DNA of 64,000 nucleotides from Astropecten irregularis (lineage: Eukaryota > Echinodermata > Asteroidea > Paxillosida > Astropectinidae): positions 13,778,602-13,842,601 of the forward strand of contig OZ020257.1 of the NCBI GenBank assembly GCA_963971285.1, in the 5' to 3' direction. The notes under the pieces are model-generated. The model ran no database searches and had not been told where the DNA came from. It was given only the letters and a program-made list of their open reading frames with translations. Of this stretch, positions 26,160-38,260 are shown piece by piece. Both the position numbers and the translations under genes were made by a program. The number at the start of each line of letters is the position of its first letter. Position 1 is the first letter of the stretch.

Positions 26160-29100
26160 TAGGATAAACCCAACGATTAGTTCCTTGCAGATAACAAATT
26201 AATGAGCGTTGCTTCTATTCTTTAAGTGTGTGTTTGTTTGCCGAACAAATTAGCAATGTTTAGCGGTTAGTCTAAATAAGCAAAGTGTAAGAATTGACAA
26301 TTTAATGATATAAATGGAAACGTTTCTCATAATTACAATTATCTCCATGTATTTACTCTATGAAATATTGACACCGATATTGTGTGTACATTCAAGGCAT
26401 GCAGACCACCATAATCTCCAATGAAGATACTATATAAAGACTGCAATTTGGCCATCTCTTGCACGTTATTGCATTGAGTTCCCGGCCGTATATATGGTAT
26501 AGAACAACATCAGTATATATGGAACCCTTTATTAAAGTTAATTGTGTCCGATATTTTGCAATTAGAGGTTATTAATGGGTCCTTACAATGCAACGGTCTT
26601 GGTTGAAACTGTATTGTACCACAATCCACACTATAGAGGCCTTCTATTGCACATTATGAGCATCTCACTGCATTCTACAACACCAGAGCTAATGACCCGT
26701 TAAGCTTTAATAATAAAGAAAAGTCACCGGTTGGCTTCTTTGATAATGAAAATCGCCAGAGCTGCCGTTATAGTAGACCGAATCCTATGCCATGATCTCA
26801 TGTATATGATGATGCAATTTAAGAGCACAGATGACAGTGGGGGACACAGTAAAGCCGAACAATGCAACCACAGACCTGTCTCTTCTATATCGCTCCGAGA
26901 CACACAAGGCATAGATGGAGAGAGCAACAGCTTTGATTAAAAAATGCCCCCGACCGATCCGCTGGGTCGATGAAGATGAAAATGAAAAAAAAAAAAAAAG
27001 ACCCCAGGGATACGGTATAGAGACGGGAAGAAACCGGAAGTCTTATGACGTTATCGGCTTTAGAGAATCGCTGGGTGGCGTACATAAGCAGTATTTAATA
27101 TGCTCCTGACCCAAGGCTGAATAATGGACAATTGCTACACAGTATAAGAAACTGTTGCTGTTACTGACTCCAAAATGATTTCATATTCCCAAAACGATTG
27201 TAAACGAGATGGTGTAGAATTTGACCCTAGTTCAGCCGGTAATATTTCCCACTGGCTCCCTGAATTTGCATAGATCCAGCGGCAAATAATTATTAAAGGG
27301 CGAGGAAAAAAATTCAAAATTAATCTTTAAGTAAAAATTGATGATGGGCGATGTATACCATTGCTATTCTCGGAATTATCATGAAAAAAAGGAAGAGAAG
27401 AAATAACTTGAAATTTTTAAAGGCTGATTATAGGATATCACCAGTTTTATCAATCATTACTTAAAGCTATGTATGATGGAGGTACTAGGTGGTGACACCA
27501 TGTAATCTCTTCTGTGAGAGAGTGTGTGGTTCTGAGAAGAACCCTGGTTTAAACACCCGACGTTGCGAACAATGTGCTCTGTTCATCCTCAGGAGGGTGA
27601 CCCTGTTTTATCGTCCTAACATTCATTAAAACGAATCATAACATGGCTGCTTCACCACAAAAAAGGAAGGATTATAATATGCGGTAAAAACCTTTAGATT
27701 TGTAGAATGTCTATACTTTACACGCAATATAATGGCAAAAACAAAGATTGTGTACGAGGAGAAACGCCCGTATTTTCTTCTCTCCGCCTTGAAGTCAGTA
27801 CCGTGTCATCGCTTAGCAGATGCCGGGGACCTCAGCGCTCTATCCCTAGGGGGCGAGCCCTGTTCAAGCACCGCGAAAAAGCCCAATTTGCCGCTGCTTA
27901 AAAACATAATCCCACGCGCCCTCAAACGAACAAGCAGGCTGGTTCCAGAGAGCTCACTCACTGATATATTTATCTCCAAGACTTTTCTCAAGAATAAGAA
28001 CCTTTCTCTTTCGTTGTTGATTTTTTTTCTTTACTCCATCCGTCTGGTCTCGGCCACTAAAAAAAAAAGAGCCTGAGCCGCCGAGCCGTGTAAGATATGA
28101 GGATGTTGTGAGCAGCATAAGTGGCTATAAAACCAGGCAATGATTTACGGTCCTAGCTTGCTCGGAAAGAGCGCCGGTAACGGTGCAAAGAAAGCGAAAA
28201 AAAATACTGAGGGGGATGCGTTAAGTGGAATTTATCGGTGGTGATATTAATGGAAGGCTCGCATTAGAAGCCCGATCGTTACCCATCTGGGGGAGAGAAT
28301 CCTTTCACCTTAACTTTCAAGCTCTCCAATCTCAAGAAAAAAAAACACCTCTAAGAAATTATAAAGACAAGGAAATGGAAAAGAGCGGTAAGTGATACTG
28401 TGTATTGGTTGTTTGTCTTTCAAACATTGTGTTAATAACCGGAATCAGCCGATAAGCGTACGCTAACCACGCACCAAATTAGCGATGCGCGCCTTTTTTT
28501 TTACATCGTTTTTCCAACACAAATATCCACGTTATATTGTACTTTTCTACGCTGTGTTTATGCATGATTTTAGGAACACGTACATCTCGCTATCACTATG
28601 GCCTATAATCCGTCTACAAAGTATAAACAATTGCCAATTAGGCTATACTCTTTTGAAGAATATAATTAATCATCTACATCTTTGTTAATAAATCCATTTC
28701 CTGCCAGAAATCTTGATATTTGTTATAATGACGTCAGCTCGTTGTAACACCGCCCTCAAGTTGATGGAATTAATGAAGACAATTTCCCATACTAATTTGT
28801 GATTGGTCGTTTAGTATTGATGCAGTTTATGAATGGAATCGTTATGGTGACAAAAAGAGCCATTGCGATTTTAAGTAATCTTTAGCTTCCCCCGCGATCA
28901 TAAATTATAGCGTCAAATACAGATATAATACCATTTTGTATATTTCTCAAAAACATCCATTGCAGTTAACTTTCACACTGTAAAGACACAACAACTTAAG
29001 ACAAAATGGTTGAAATTGTAATAAATTGTTGTCCAAAATGCTGAGATGTTGACGCTGATGCAAAAGTTCATTAATGACACAGTCCATTGAGAAGGTTACG

Positions 29101-30198
29101 AATGTTAACCAAGCAAACAGTTTGCCACGTCAGGGAGTATACACAATATAATGACTGACACCAAAGTCGTGATCAACAACAGAAGTAAACTTCTGATTCC
29201 ATAAAGAAGAAGAAGGAGAAGAAGAAGAAGAAGAATATGAGTGCAAAGGTACACCAACTTTGAGTCTTTAGGGGTCACGGAGCCTTGTACAAGAAGGAGC
29301 AATTCGATACTGAGCCAGATAGGAGGACGAACAAAGAGAAAACAGAACGAGAAAGATGCTGATTGCAACTTTTGGAAACCAACAAAATATGAAAATCAAA
29401 CATGTCTGATTGTCAAGGTTCACCGGCGGTGTCAACTGATGGTTTCAAATTGCTTCCAATAATATCTGTGACTTGTTTATCGGCTCCATGCCCTTTACAG
29501 TCCTAGGACTCCTCTTAGATCGTTAGTGAAAGGAGTAAAATAGGCCAATCGTGTAATCGGATGATCTTGATAAACACTGTCATGAAAAGACCGATAGCCG
29601 ACAACAACCAAAATGAGGCGTATACTATTTGTCCGTGGGTACATCATTACAAAAAAGGCACCTTTTGTCTGGATTTTTCTTTCATCTCACCCTTGTCATC
29701 TTCTCGTCAGTTTGCCAATTTTTTTTTTCTGTGTGACTTCTCATCTAATGCCACGCAATCCTTGTGAATCCCACTCCTGACACCACTGAGGTCCTTTCTC
29801 CCCATCCATCCTATACATCCTCCCCCTTCTCCCTCTATCCTTCTATATCTCTATAGTCGTCCCTTTATTATTCACGCTGCTTATTATCACATCCTCGTGT
29901 TGCAGAAGATATCGATTTACCGAGATCCTGCCGCGGGCAACTGACAGTCCGACCGTGCATATCGCACTGAGTACGGCATCATAAAGCAAACGGCAGTCCT
30001 CACTGACTCATATACACGGTGATATTATTAGACTGTGACTGTGATCGGTTAGTCTGACACGCACTGTATGATGAAGTAGTTATCAAAGCAACAGGTCCAC
30101 ATGCAGCTATAGAGCTCTCTACACGCGCTGTCTGTGCGTTCGTCGCTTTGCTTGTGTGTCTGTCTATGTGTTCGCCACAGGACTCTACATCTCCAGAT
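26160..30198. other. Intergenic DNA with GC-richer patches, no gene recognised
   Basis: GC-richer patches at 26940-27080 and 27770-28330 contain A- or T-runs of eight or more. A 114-codon open frame at 27732-28076 has no recognisable domain. A repeat at 27459-27603 is shared with 31921-32093. TGACGTCA occurs at 28729-28736 with ATTGG at about 28803. A GAA-rich run lies at 29204-29235. The rest is AT-rich. Confidence 0.55.
27459..27603. repeat. F8 repeat copy
   Basis: Contains TGACACCATGTAATCTCTTC, GAGTGTGTGGTTCTGAGAAG and GTGCTCTGTTCATCCTCAGG. The reverse complement of this segment is inserted in an F3 element at 31921-32093. Confidence 0.75.
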
Positions 30199-30444
30199 GC
30201 CAATTTCATGGAGCTGTTAAGCACAAGAAAATGCTTAGCACAAAATGTCTGTCTCAATAAAAAAAAAAGAAACACCATTAAAAAATCCATTTGATATTCA
30301 TGGTCAGCGAACAACAGCCAAAGAACACTCACGAGTGATACACAACACATGGACATTTGGATGTTAATCCTGTTTTTATTAAGACAGAAATTCCATGGTT
30401 ACCAAATTGTTAATTGTGCTAAGCAGGGCCGTGAAATTAGCCCC
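30199..30444. mobile_element. F1 foldback MITE, subtype A
   Basis: Left GCCAATTTCATGGAGCTGTT, right GGCCGTGAAATTAGCCCC; interior TTGATATTCATGGTCAGCGA. Confidence 0.85.
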
Positions 30445-30887
30445 GGATTGAATAGTTATACCGGATCATTCCACCAGGTTGGGAAACGGTTTGTGTGGGT
30501 GCGTGTGGGGGCGTTGATTGTTATACTGATATCATTGCTAATATATTGTTCATATACATGAATGAACATTTGCAGTTTTAGTTGGAATCAATATATTTGG
30601 ACTTTAAATTGGAAAAAAATGACAGCAGTAATTAAGAGTCACAATCAAGGATAAAACACTAGTTCATTGACCAATGTTTGAACATGAGGTGACAAGTCAT
30701 TCCCCACCCAGGGGAAATGGCCCCACTGATATCCTCCTCCGACTGTACTATATTCTCTGAATTGAGGAGATGGCACTATGAATCCGAGACCATGACGCAT
30801 AAGAAATAGACACACGAAATCAAGAAAGTCGCCACTTTATCTGGGCATAAATTCAAACGAATGTGTCTCAGTCTTCATGAAATACCA

Positions 30888-31170
30888 GGGCCCAATTTCA
30901 TGGAACCCGTTACTCACTAAGCAGAAATTCTTTCAAACGATAGCAGACTCATAGTTTCTGCTTACGGTAAGCGTATTTCACATAGTTGTCTTTCGTGGTA
31001 TACGCTATGCAAGGACTTTTTGCAGAATGCACATGACAGCGCGTTTTTAGCCTAGAAATGCTTCGCTAACCGATTAAGCGCCGAAAGTCTTGCTTACGGA
31101 TTCCATGAAATAAATTTTACTGGTAGCAGTGCCCGTAAGCACAGAAATAGGCCGTAACAGATAACATGAA
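30888..31170. mobile_element. F1-like foldback, subtype C
   Basis: Starts GGGCCCAATTTCATGGAACC and shares CAAGGACTTTTTGCAGAATG-type text and GTAAGCACAGAAATAGGCCG with the copy at 59641-59892. Its ends resemble F1 but the interior differs. Confidence 0.7.
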
Positions 31171-31860
31171 TTTGGACCAATATGTTGTCTGTTATCAGGA
31201 CGGCATAATGGTTTATTGTCAAAAGGAGGAAAATAAAGAATTCAACATTTTTCTGAGAAGAACGCCTGATCGACATACAGTGAACTCGAATTGCGTTTTG
31301 GTCTTCACTGTAAAGTTTGTTAGCATTTCTTTATCATCCACTTCACCCTTGATGTTCTCCCACTAAGTTTCCCTGTAAACATATCTCATGTTTCATTTTT
31401 CCCTCTAATTTCGTCTGTTTGTCCGTCTCTGCATCTCACTTTTGTCATTCAGTCCGTTATGTTCAAATTATGCTCAAATATACGAAGTGGTTATTATTCA
31501 CAAACAGACCAGAGATCAAACAACAAAAGATACGACAACGGAATGCGACCAAAAAAAAACAGTTTCGTCTTACATTCATAACAGTATAATTAGCATATTG
31601 TGAAGTTGCATACGGTTTAATTCGAAAAATGCTACATGTATACATAAATTGATTCACTCCTGTATAGTGAAAATGTATCTTATGATTATCAAAGACAGCT
31701 ACTATAGCACTGAGATATATCTAAATGCTACACACACGCGCTCACGTGTATGAATAATCATTGCCACAACACGATCGTGTTTCTTGTTTATGGGGTATGG
31801 TGGTGGGGGTATGATGGCGTGTGTATGAGCGGAATGGCAAGGTTCGTTTAATGGCGATGG
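31171..31860. other. Intergenic AT-rich DNA
   Basis: No repeat or coding signal recognised. Confidence 0.4.
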
Positions 31861-31861
31861 G

Positions 31862-32167
31862 GTTGATTTCACCAAACTCATCGTAACTTACTACCAATCG
31901 TAGGGCTATATGATGCATTGCAGGATTTACAGCCATTCGATACTCTTCTGAAGACGAACAGAGCACACTGTTCGGAACGTCGAGATAATACCACCGGTTC
32001 TTCTCAGAACCACACACTCTCACAGAAGAGATTACATGGTGTCACCGCAAACCTACCTTCTTTTAGTACTTCCACCATGCATAGCTTTAAGTCTTACTTA
32101 GGATACGATGGGTTATCCTTCGTAAGTCGAGTTACGATCGATCGTATAGGTCTTCGTGAAATCGACC
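31862..32167. mobile_element. F3 foldback interrupted by an F8 insertion
   Basis: Left F3 part to GATGCATTGC (about 31919) and right part from TTAGGATACGATGGGTTATC (about 32098) together make one F3 element. The 31921-32093 segment between them is F8 in reverse orientation to 27459-27603. Confidence 0.8.
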
Positions 32168-32270
32168 CATGATTCGTCTTGCATGCATGAACCAGTGAGA
32201 TGTGGAAAGGATTAGACTATTTCTTCCTCAATGGTTCATGGGCAATAATTGACGGTGGTAATTAAAACTG

Positions 32271-32516
32271 GGGCCAATTTCATAGAGCTGCTTAAGCACC
32301 AACATTAATTTGATTAAGCACCAAAAACCTTGGTAAATAAAATCAGTATGCCAGCCAAATTTCTCCTTTTGAATGTTATGCACTACAATGGCCGAATACA
32401 AGTCAAAAGCAGTAAACATCACATAAAAATGTTGGTTGGCAATCCTGTTTGATCAAGGAAGACTTTTACATGCTTAAGCAAAATGTCTGTGCTTAAGCAG
32501 CTCCATGAAATTGGCC
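32271..32516. mobile_element. F1 foldback MITE, subtype B
   Basis: Left GGGCCAATTTCATAGAGCTG, right TAAGCAGCTCCATGAAATTG; interior AAGTCAAAAGCAGTAAACAT. Confidence 0.9.
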
Positions 32517-32550
32517 AAAGGTTGCAACTGCAGTGATCAGTTGCGTGGTG

Positions 32551-32694
32551 ATGGTCAGTGAATAACAGCCAAAAAACAATCACAAGACAGTGATACACAA
32601 CACATGGACATTTGGTTGTTAATACTGTTTTTATTAAGACAGAAACTTCATGTTTAGCAAATTGTTGTGCTAAGCAGGGCCGTGAAATTGGCCC
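32551..32694. mobile_element. F1 subtype A, right half only
   Basis: Starts within ATGGTCAGTGAATAACAGCC and ends GGCCGTGAAATTGGCCC. The left half is absent; it follows the intact subtype B copy by about 35 bp. Confidence 0.75.
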
Positions 32695-33073
32695 TGAATG
32701 AGACCACAGAGCAAGCGCAAGAGCAGAGCGAGAGACCGTATACGAATTTAAACATCTCGGTTAAAAATGATGAGCGGAGACGGGCCGCACTCTACGCCTG
32801 AGCTACGCCGGTAACGACCCGGGATATACCCTGCCCTGATCACGGTCTGATTGCTGACATAATGCCCAAATTGGATTACAGTTAGGCATGTCACACGTTT
32901 CACAATTCCCTTGGTATCTAGAGTTTTTTCTTGGGTTCGGTTGGCTGTATCAAGAGGCAACTGCTTTCCTCAACTATAACTACACCAAGCGTTTATTGGC
33001 ATGGCTTGGATAATGATGAAGTATAGCGTGCTAAAGTGAATTCAAGGAGGATTTGAGGCTTTGCATGATGGTG

Positions 33074-33221
33074 CCAATGGGAGACTTTTGAGAACCGGTC
33101 TTCAAGTCAACAGCGCACGCGCACGCACAACAGCGCAGGCGCAAAACAACACGCGCATGCTCACAATTGCGTGCGCGTGCGCTGTTGACTTGAAGACCGG
33201 TTCTCAAAAGTCTCCCATTGG
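33074..33221. mobile_element. F5 hairpin element, 54-bp perfect inverted arms
   Basis: Arms 33074-33127 and 33168-33221 appear perfectly complementary, with a 40-base loop. The outer arm reads CCAATGGGAGACTTTTGAGA and the inner arm is GCGC/GTGC-rich alternating purine-pyrimidine. A second, decayed copy is at 54531-54661. Confidence 0.9.
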
Positions 33222-33454
33222 TATGTGGATCGGTTTGCAGAAACACCATGTAAGAATCGTTCGTACTTTTGCACTTCTATATCGTTCGCACTTCTAGTAA
33301 GGTCTCAACGTTTCGACTAGACTGCTCTAGTCCTCATCACATCAGGAGGGCAGCCTAGTCGAAACGTTGAGACCTTACGAGAAGTGCGAACGAAATAGAA
33401 GTTCGAAAGTACGAACGATTCTTACATGGCGTTTCCTTAAACAGATCCACATAC
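33221..33454. mobile_element. F6 hairpin element, 104-bp inverted arms
   Basis: Left arm 33221-33324 and right arm 33351-33454 match with few differences (outer GTATGTGGAT, inner GGTCTCAACGTTTCGACTAG), with a 26-base loop. It directly abuts the F5 hairpin. Confidence 0.9.
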
Positions 33455-34057
33455 TGAATTCACTTCATCAGGTACGATGAGGTTTGATAACGAGTGCAGC
33501 ATCATTCTATACGCTCAATTATGTCAATGCTATACAATGTCGCGCACTCATGAACCTACACACTATAGATGAACTATGATTTGTAGTTCATGGCTTTGGT
33601 GCATTTTGTTCCAGCTATTGTCGTTTAAGTTGGCAGACAAAGACAGAATCGAGCTAGGAGTAGCACGCACACACGACTAGTCATTGTCCTAATACAATAC
33701 AGGCAATCATGATATATCATGTACTTCATTATGTGACGTGACAATACTTGCAGAATGACTGGAAAATCGCCAAGTGTCATCTACAGTTGTGTCATCTAGT
33801 TGCTATAGTTTAAATTTTCCAATTCACCCCTCTTTGTCTGACCACACTTACCTACCCCTACCCCCTCCTATTGTCCTGATCCTCTCATCCATTTATGTGT
33901 ATCTTTACTTCTATGTTCTTATCATGTAGCCTTCGATAAAGATCCTGCTATAGGATCGGAATGCATCAGGCCATCCTAACTCCATGCATTATTTCAAACA
34001 GGCAGAGGAAGATAGCACATTCGGTATCATAATACTGTTGGAAAATTCTATTCCGGC
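33455..34057. other. Intergenic, F9 fragment near the right end
   Basis: AT-rich, with an F9 repeat copy at 33930-33990 (TAGCCTTCGATAAAGATCCT). No gene recognised. Confidence 0.5.
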
Positions 34058-34347
34058 TTAAAGGTATACAGTACAGGAAAATACCTAAAGAGAAATGTCC
34101 ATATATGTGTGTATAACTTTCAGGATATGAAGATGGTGATGGTAGAAACATACCGTTAAAGTATTTCCGCTTGAAATCGAGGATGATTAAAATCATTCTT
34201 TATTTTTTATTAGAAAAATTGAGTCTGGTTTTCGCAATTTTCTCATGACTCAGATGCCCGATTGAGCTCAAATTAACACAGGTGTACTTAAGGTACATGC
34301 TGGATCAGACAAAGTGTAAGTGCTGTCTGTGACCTTTACATTTTAAC
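34058..34347. mobile_element. F2-family element, variant half
   Basis: Starts TTAAAGGTATACAGTACAGG, continues TATGAAGATGGTGATGGTAG, and carries GCTGGATCAGACAAAGTGTA then GTGACCTTTA. Confidence 0.8.
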
Positions 34348-35737
34348 CCCAATGGCAGTATAAATGTGACAGCCGAAAATCCACACATTTTGTGGTCTGT
34401 GCAGTATAAAGACGCGGTCATTTTATAGTATCATGCAAAATTTAATGGCTACAATTCGTGTTGCGTGCACTTTTGATGTCAAAATAAAAATAAATGGGGA
34501 GTTGGCCCAATTTTATTGCAGCCGTGTCTATGAGCGAGTTTGTTTATCATCCTCACGGAGCTTTTGACAAGTTAATGAACGATCTCAATATAAGCCATTT
34601 GATTAATGGACTGTATCAAGCTAACGTTCTAGTGGATTCCTCGCTTTGTAACGTATAAGACCAGCTAACATTTCCGCTTACCATTTTTAGTAAGCAAGAA
34701 AGTTTAAGCACAGTTAATTCTCTTATTTTCTAACTTGTCTTCTTCATCATTCTGTCTTAATTTATTCTATATCTGCTGATTTCAATGATTCTGTTTCGAC
34801 TGTTGTCCATCTTGGTGTTTTCTCCCCCTCGCCGTGATGCATCACTGTTCTTTCAACCCGTCCGGCCGATACTTTTTCATTATCTCCCCGGCACCCCAGG
34901 CGAACACGACACGGTCTAGCCGAGCGGTGCTTCGGCGTTCCGACCTCGGCATCGTGTTATCTCCTCCACAACCCCCAGTCCACCGGAAACCCGTGCACTA
35001 TGCGGGCCTCCAGCACCGCCGAAAAAAAAAACTGTTGCAAACACTCTGTGCTCTTGACTTCCCTTGGGCAAAGGAAAGAATGAGTTTCTTTCTTTCCCAT
35101 TTTTTGGTCGGATTTGTAATCAACAGGTATCCTGTGTTCTATCTGCCATTTGCTGGATATTTTCGCAATAAGAGGAGAAGATCGAGCCGTTCCCGGGGAT
35201 TTTAAATTGAAAGCCTGACACGCTTGGGTTTAATAGTTTATCATTATACAAAAAAAGGCGCGAAAAAAAATTTAAAGACAATGCTTGATTTAACCAGACA
35301 TATGGAAAATAGGATAAGAAAAAAAAGAATCAGTCAAACTGTGAAGTTTGATGATACAAACATTGTTTCCAACCAAGTCCAAGTAAATTTTTCGCGAGAT
35401 GAGAAGATTCATACATGCATGACGAGACTACGGTCTTTATATACCGCGGGTTGATAGTACCTATGCGCAGGTTCGCTAGTCACCTATACACTGCAGGTGG
35501 GTCGGCACAGAACCATTGGCTGCATATGGAGGCAAACCGGCTTAAAATACGTCATGCATATTGTAGTCACTCTGCTCATTCATAAATTTAAACGTGATTT
35601 GTTTTGAAACCATAATATAATTACGGTAAAATCCTTTCATCGTTTCATTCATCTTTCAAAATCGCTGATATATTATTCATGCCTTTGGGCAATGATTAAA
35701 GCACATTAGGAAAAACAATTAGAATAAAACTACAATC
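34348..35737. other. Intergenic with GC-rich island at 34820-35210
   Basis: The island is C/G-rich with several CpGs and an A-run (35023-35032). A 123-codon open frame (34834-35205) crosses it but shows no recognisable domain. The flanks are AT-rich. Confidence 0.45.
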
Positions 35738-36100
35738 TTAAAGGTGGCTTGATGATTTGTTTTGTTTTTTGGTCAAAGAAATGCAGATTCGTGGGCAAAA
35801 ATATCAAGACAGACACAGTAAAAGTCATCTGTGAAAATTTCAGTTCCATACGGTGCCCACTGTTTAAGAAAACAGTGAAAAACGCTCGCGGTATTTTAAA
35901 ATCTTTACACAGGGTCTCTCCGAGATCAAAACTGTTTTTGGTAATTAATTTTACTATTTTCTGGATAAATACAGCATTTCAGGCAGAACAATTTTTAACA
36001 GTATGTTTATACCATCACGATCTTTATACCCTGTAAGTTATAGGTAAATCTGTGAACATTTCTGTTTGGGTATGTTACCAATAATGTACTGTACCTTTAA
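35738..36100. mobile_element. F2 MITE
   Basis: Left TCTTAAAGGTGGCTTGATGA, interior TTTCAGTTCCATACGGTGCC and ACAGCATTTCAGGCAGAA, right TACTGTACCTTTAA. A further 60-bp end fragment lies at 36200-36262. Confidence 0.85.
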
Positions 36101-36262
36101 GTTAAAAAAAAAGCTAAATCGAAAATTGCGTGTCCACACTCGTACTGCTTTCGGGTATATAGATGTTGAAAACGAATTCCATCTTATCCATCTAAATGAA
36201 TTTCAAATCTGTGAAGATTTCTGTTTTTGTACATGCTACCAAAGTATAGGATAGTCACCTTA

Positions 36263-36955
36263 ACGCTCAAAGATCCGCACAGATTGAATGAAATGTGAGA
36301 AATTTACAAGGAAAATACAAATTAATATCTAAAAAAAATAATTATAATAAATAAATAAGTGCAAACAAATTCTGACACTGTACTGCTGGCGACTTCAAAG
36401 ACTACTGTTTGGGACATACAATGACATCATACTCAAGTCAGGAGTATGGCCATTCCAATAAACATAACAATGAAACCTTTCAAACCTATACACAAAAAAA
36501 AATTTGAAGTCATAATTTTCCAATTAAACGGACTAATTGAAGGTCAGCGATCCACAGACGTCCAATTTTGACCCCAAACAGAACCTTTTTCTTTCCGTTT
36601 TTTTCGCCCTGGGTACATTTTCATTTTGTTTAGGAGGCGCGTGTTACCAAGGTTTGGCTTTGATCGTTGAGCGGCCGTGTCCGTGCGGTTGACGGGGGAA
36701 GAAGCGACATACAACGGTGGCCCAAGGCCGAGAGAAAAGGCCTGAAACATGGGTAAATTGTTCTCTGTATGCAAGGCGTCTCGATATTACAGAGAATTTT
36801 AGAAACTACATGTACAAGCAACCGGATAAATAGCCCATTAAATTGTTTCCTTTTTAAGGACGCGCCATATAGGTATGAACAGAGTTTCTGTAGCCTACTG
36901 TCCTTGGTTACAAGGTTGATTTCTCCATCATTTCTGGACAGAGTCTCATAATGTA
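36263..36955. other. Intergenic, GC-richer patch 36540-36740
   Basis: The patch has a T-run followed by CGCCCTGGG and several CpGs. No gene recognised. Confidence 0.4.
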
Positions 36956-36956
36956 G

Positions 36957-37191
36957 GGGCCAATTTCACAGAGCTGCTTAAGCGAAAAAAAAAATTGCTT
37001 ACGCATGAAAAGTCTTCCTTTATCAAATATGATTACCGACCGCATTTTTATGTAACGTTTACTGCTTTCGACTTTTATTCGGTCATTGTTTGCTGAGCAT
37101 AACATTCACAAGGAGTTTTGTCATACCGATTTGGGTTTTTGGTGCCGTACGCAAATTCTGGTGCTTAAGCAGCTCTATATGAAATTGACCC
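36957..37191. mobile_element. F1 foldback MITE, subtype B, reverse orientation
   Basis: Left GGGCCAATTTCACAGAGCTG, right AGCAGCTCTATATGAAATTG; interior is the complement of subtype B (CATAACATTCACAAGGAGTT). Confidence 0.85.
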
Positions 37192-37907
37192 GTGTGCTAA
37201 TAAAGTTCTCAATTAAATACAAGAAATTAAACGTTGTGCATAATCTATAACCATATACAATCTAAACATACTGCTAATAATACTACACTAAAATAGGCCA
37301 TATTTGAAAAGGTTCTTATTAATATGACACTCAAGTTTATAAACATCCCAGTAGCCTTCAAAAATATCATACAGGCTACAATCATTGGGTTGAAATGGCC
37401 AGGGACTTTGGTGAGAAAGGATAATGGTGGACCGTTTGCCATCCAAGTCCCTAACCAGGGAATCAATACACTGGACGGCCGTCAATTTCGAATAACCTTC
37501 TCACTTCTATGCCAGGGGGAAAACGGTCGATTGTAACCGCCACACAACAAATAACAGAAAAACATACATGAGCGCCAAGAACAAAAAAGCGACTTTATTG
37601 CAGCAATAAAAGGTCCCTTTCAGTTTGTCATGAATAGAACGACGGCACTTACCCTCCCCTCACTGACCACGCCCACACACACTTACCCCTGTATACGTGC
37701 ACTTATACCAACTTATACAATATCTTCAAACAAGACAATAGGAATACTGCGAAATGTTAATTCGTTATGATACTACAATAAATGACATTCAAATCACATC
37801 CAAGTAAATATCATGTTCATAATATTGTTGCTTTGATTCATACATTAGTGTAATATGAACATAACGGAAATAATTTGTTTGGGAGATATGTGGATAATTA
37901 TGAAGCC
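37192..37907. other. Intergenic AT-rich DNA
   Basis: No coding signal or repeat family recognised. Confidence 0.4.
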
Positions 37908-38260
37908 TTTAAAGGTAGAATCATACTTTGGTTTTTATCAAAAAAGTACAGATTCATGGGCAAAAATATCAAGGAAGATACAGTCACAGTCATCTGCGAA
38001 AATTTTAGTCCCATACGGTGCCCACTTTTTGAGAAAACAGTGAAAAACAGCCACAGTATTTCTTATGTCTTTTCTCTTTTATTTTTGATCTTTTAAAAGA
38101 TCAAAAAGATTTTCGGTCGTTGCTTGACCAATTTCTGGATAAATACACCATTTTAGGCGGAAACATTTTAACAGTATGTTTCTACCACCACCATCTTCAT
38201 ACCCTGAAAGTAAATCTGTGAACATTTCTGTTTTGTTTGATAGTATGATACTACCTTTAA
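37908..38260. mobile_element. F2 MITE, near complete
   Basis: Left TTTAAAGGTAGAATCATACT, right TAGTATGATACTACCTTTAA; interior mini-palindrome TTGATCTTTTAAAAGATCAA. Confidence 0.9.

Noticed and set aside
27732-28076. 114-codon open frame
   Set aside because: No family resemblance, and it ends in low-complexity A/T runs; not enough to call a gene.
30000-30356. 118-codon minus-strand open frame
   Set aside because: Most of it is the F1 subtype A MITE; similar peptides appear at 44025-44333 and 53760-54035 for the same reason.
34834-35205. 123-codon open frame in a GC-rich island
   Set aside because: No recognisable domain, no splice context, and composition explained by the GC-rich island; RNA-seq would decide.
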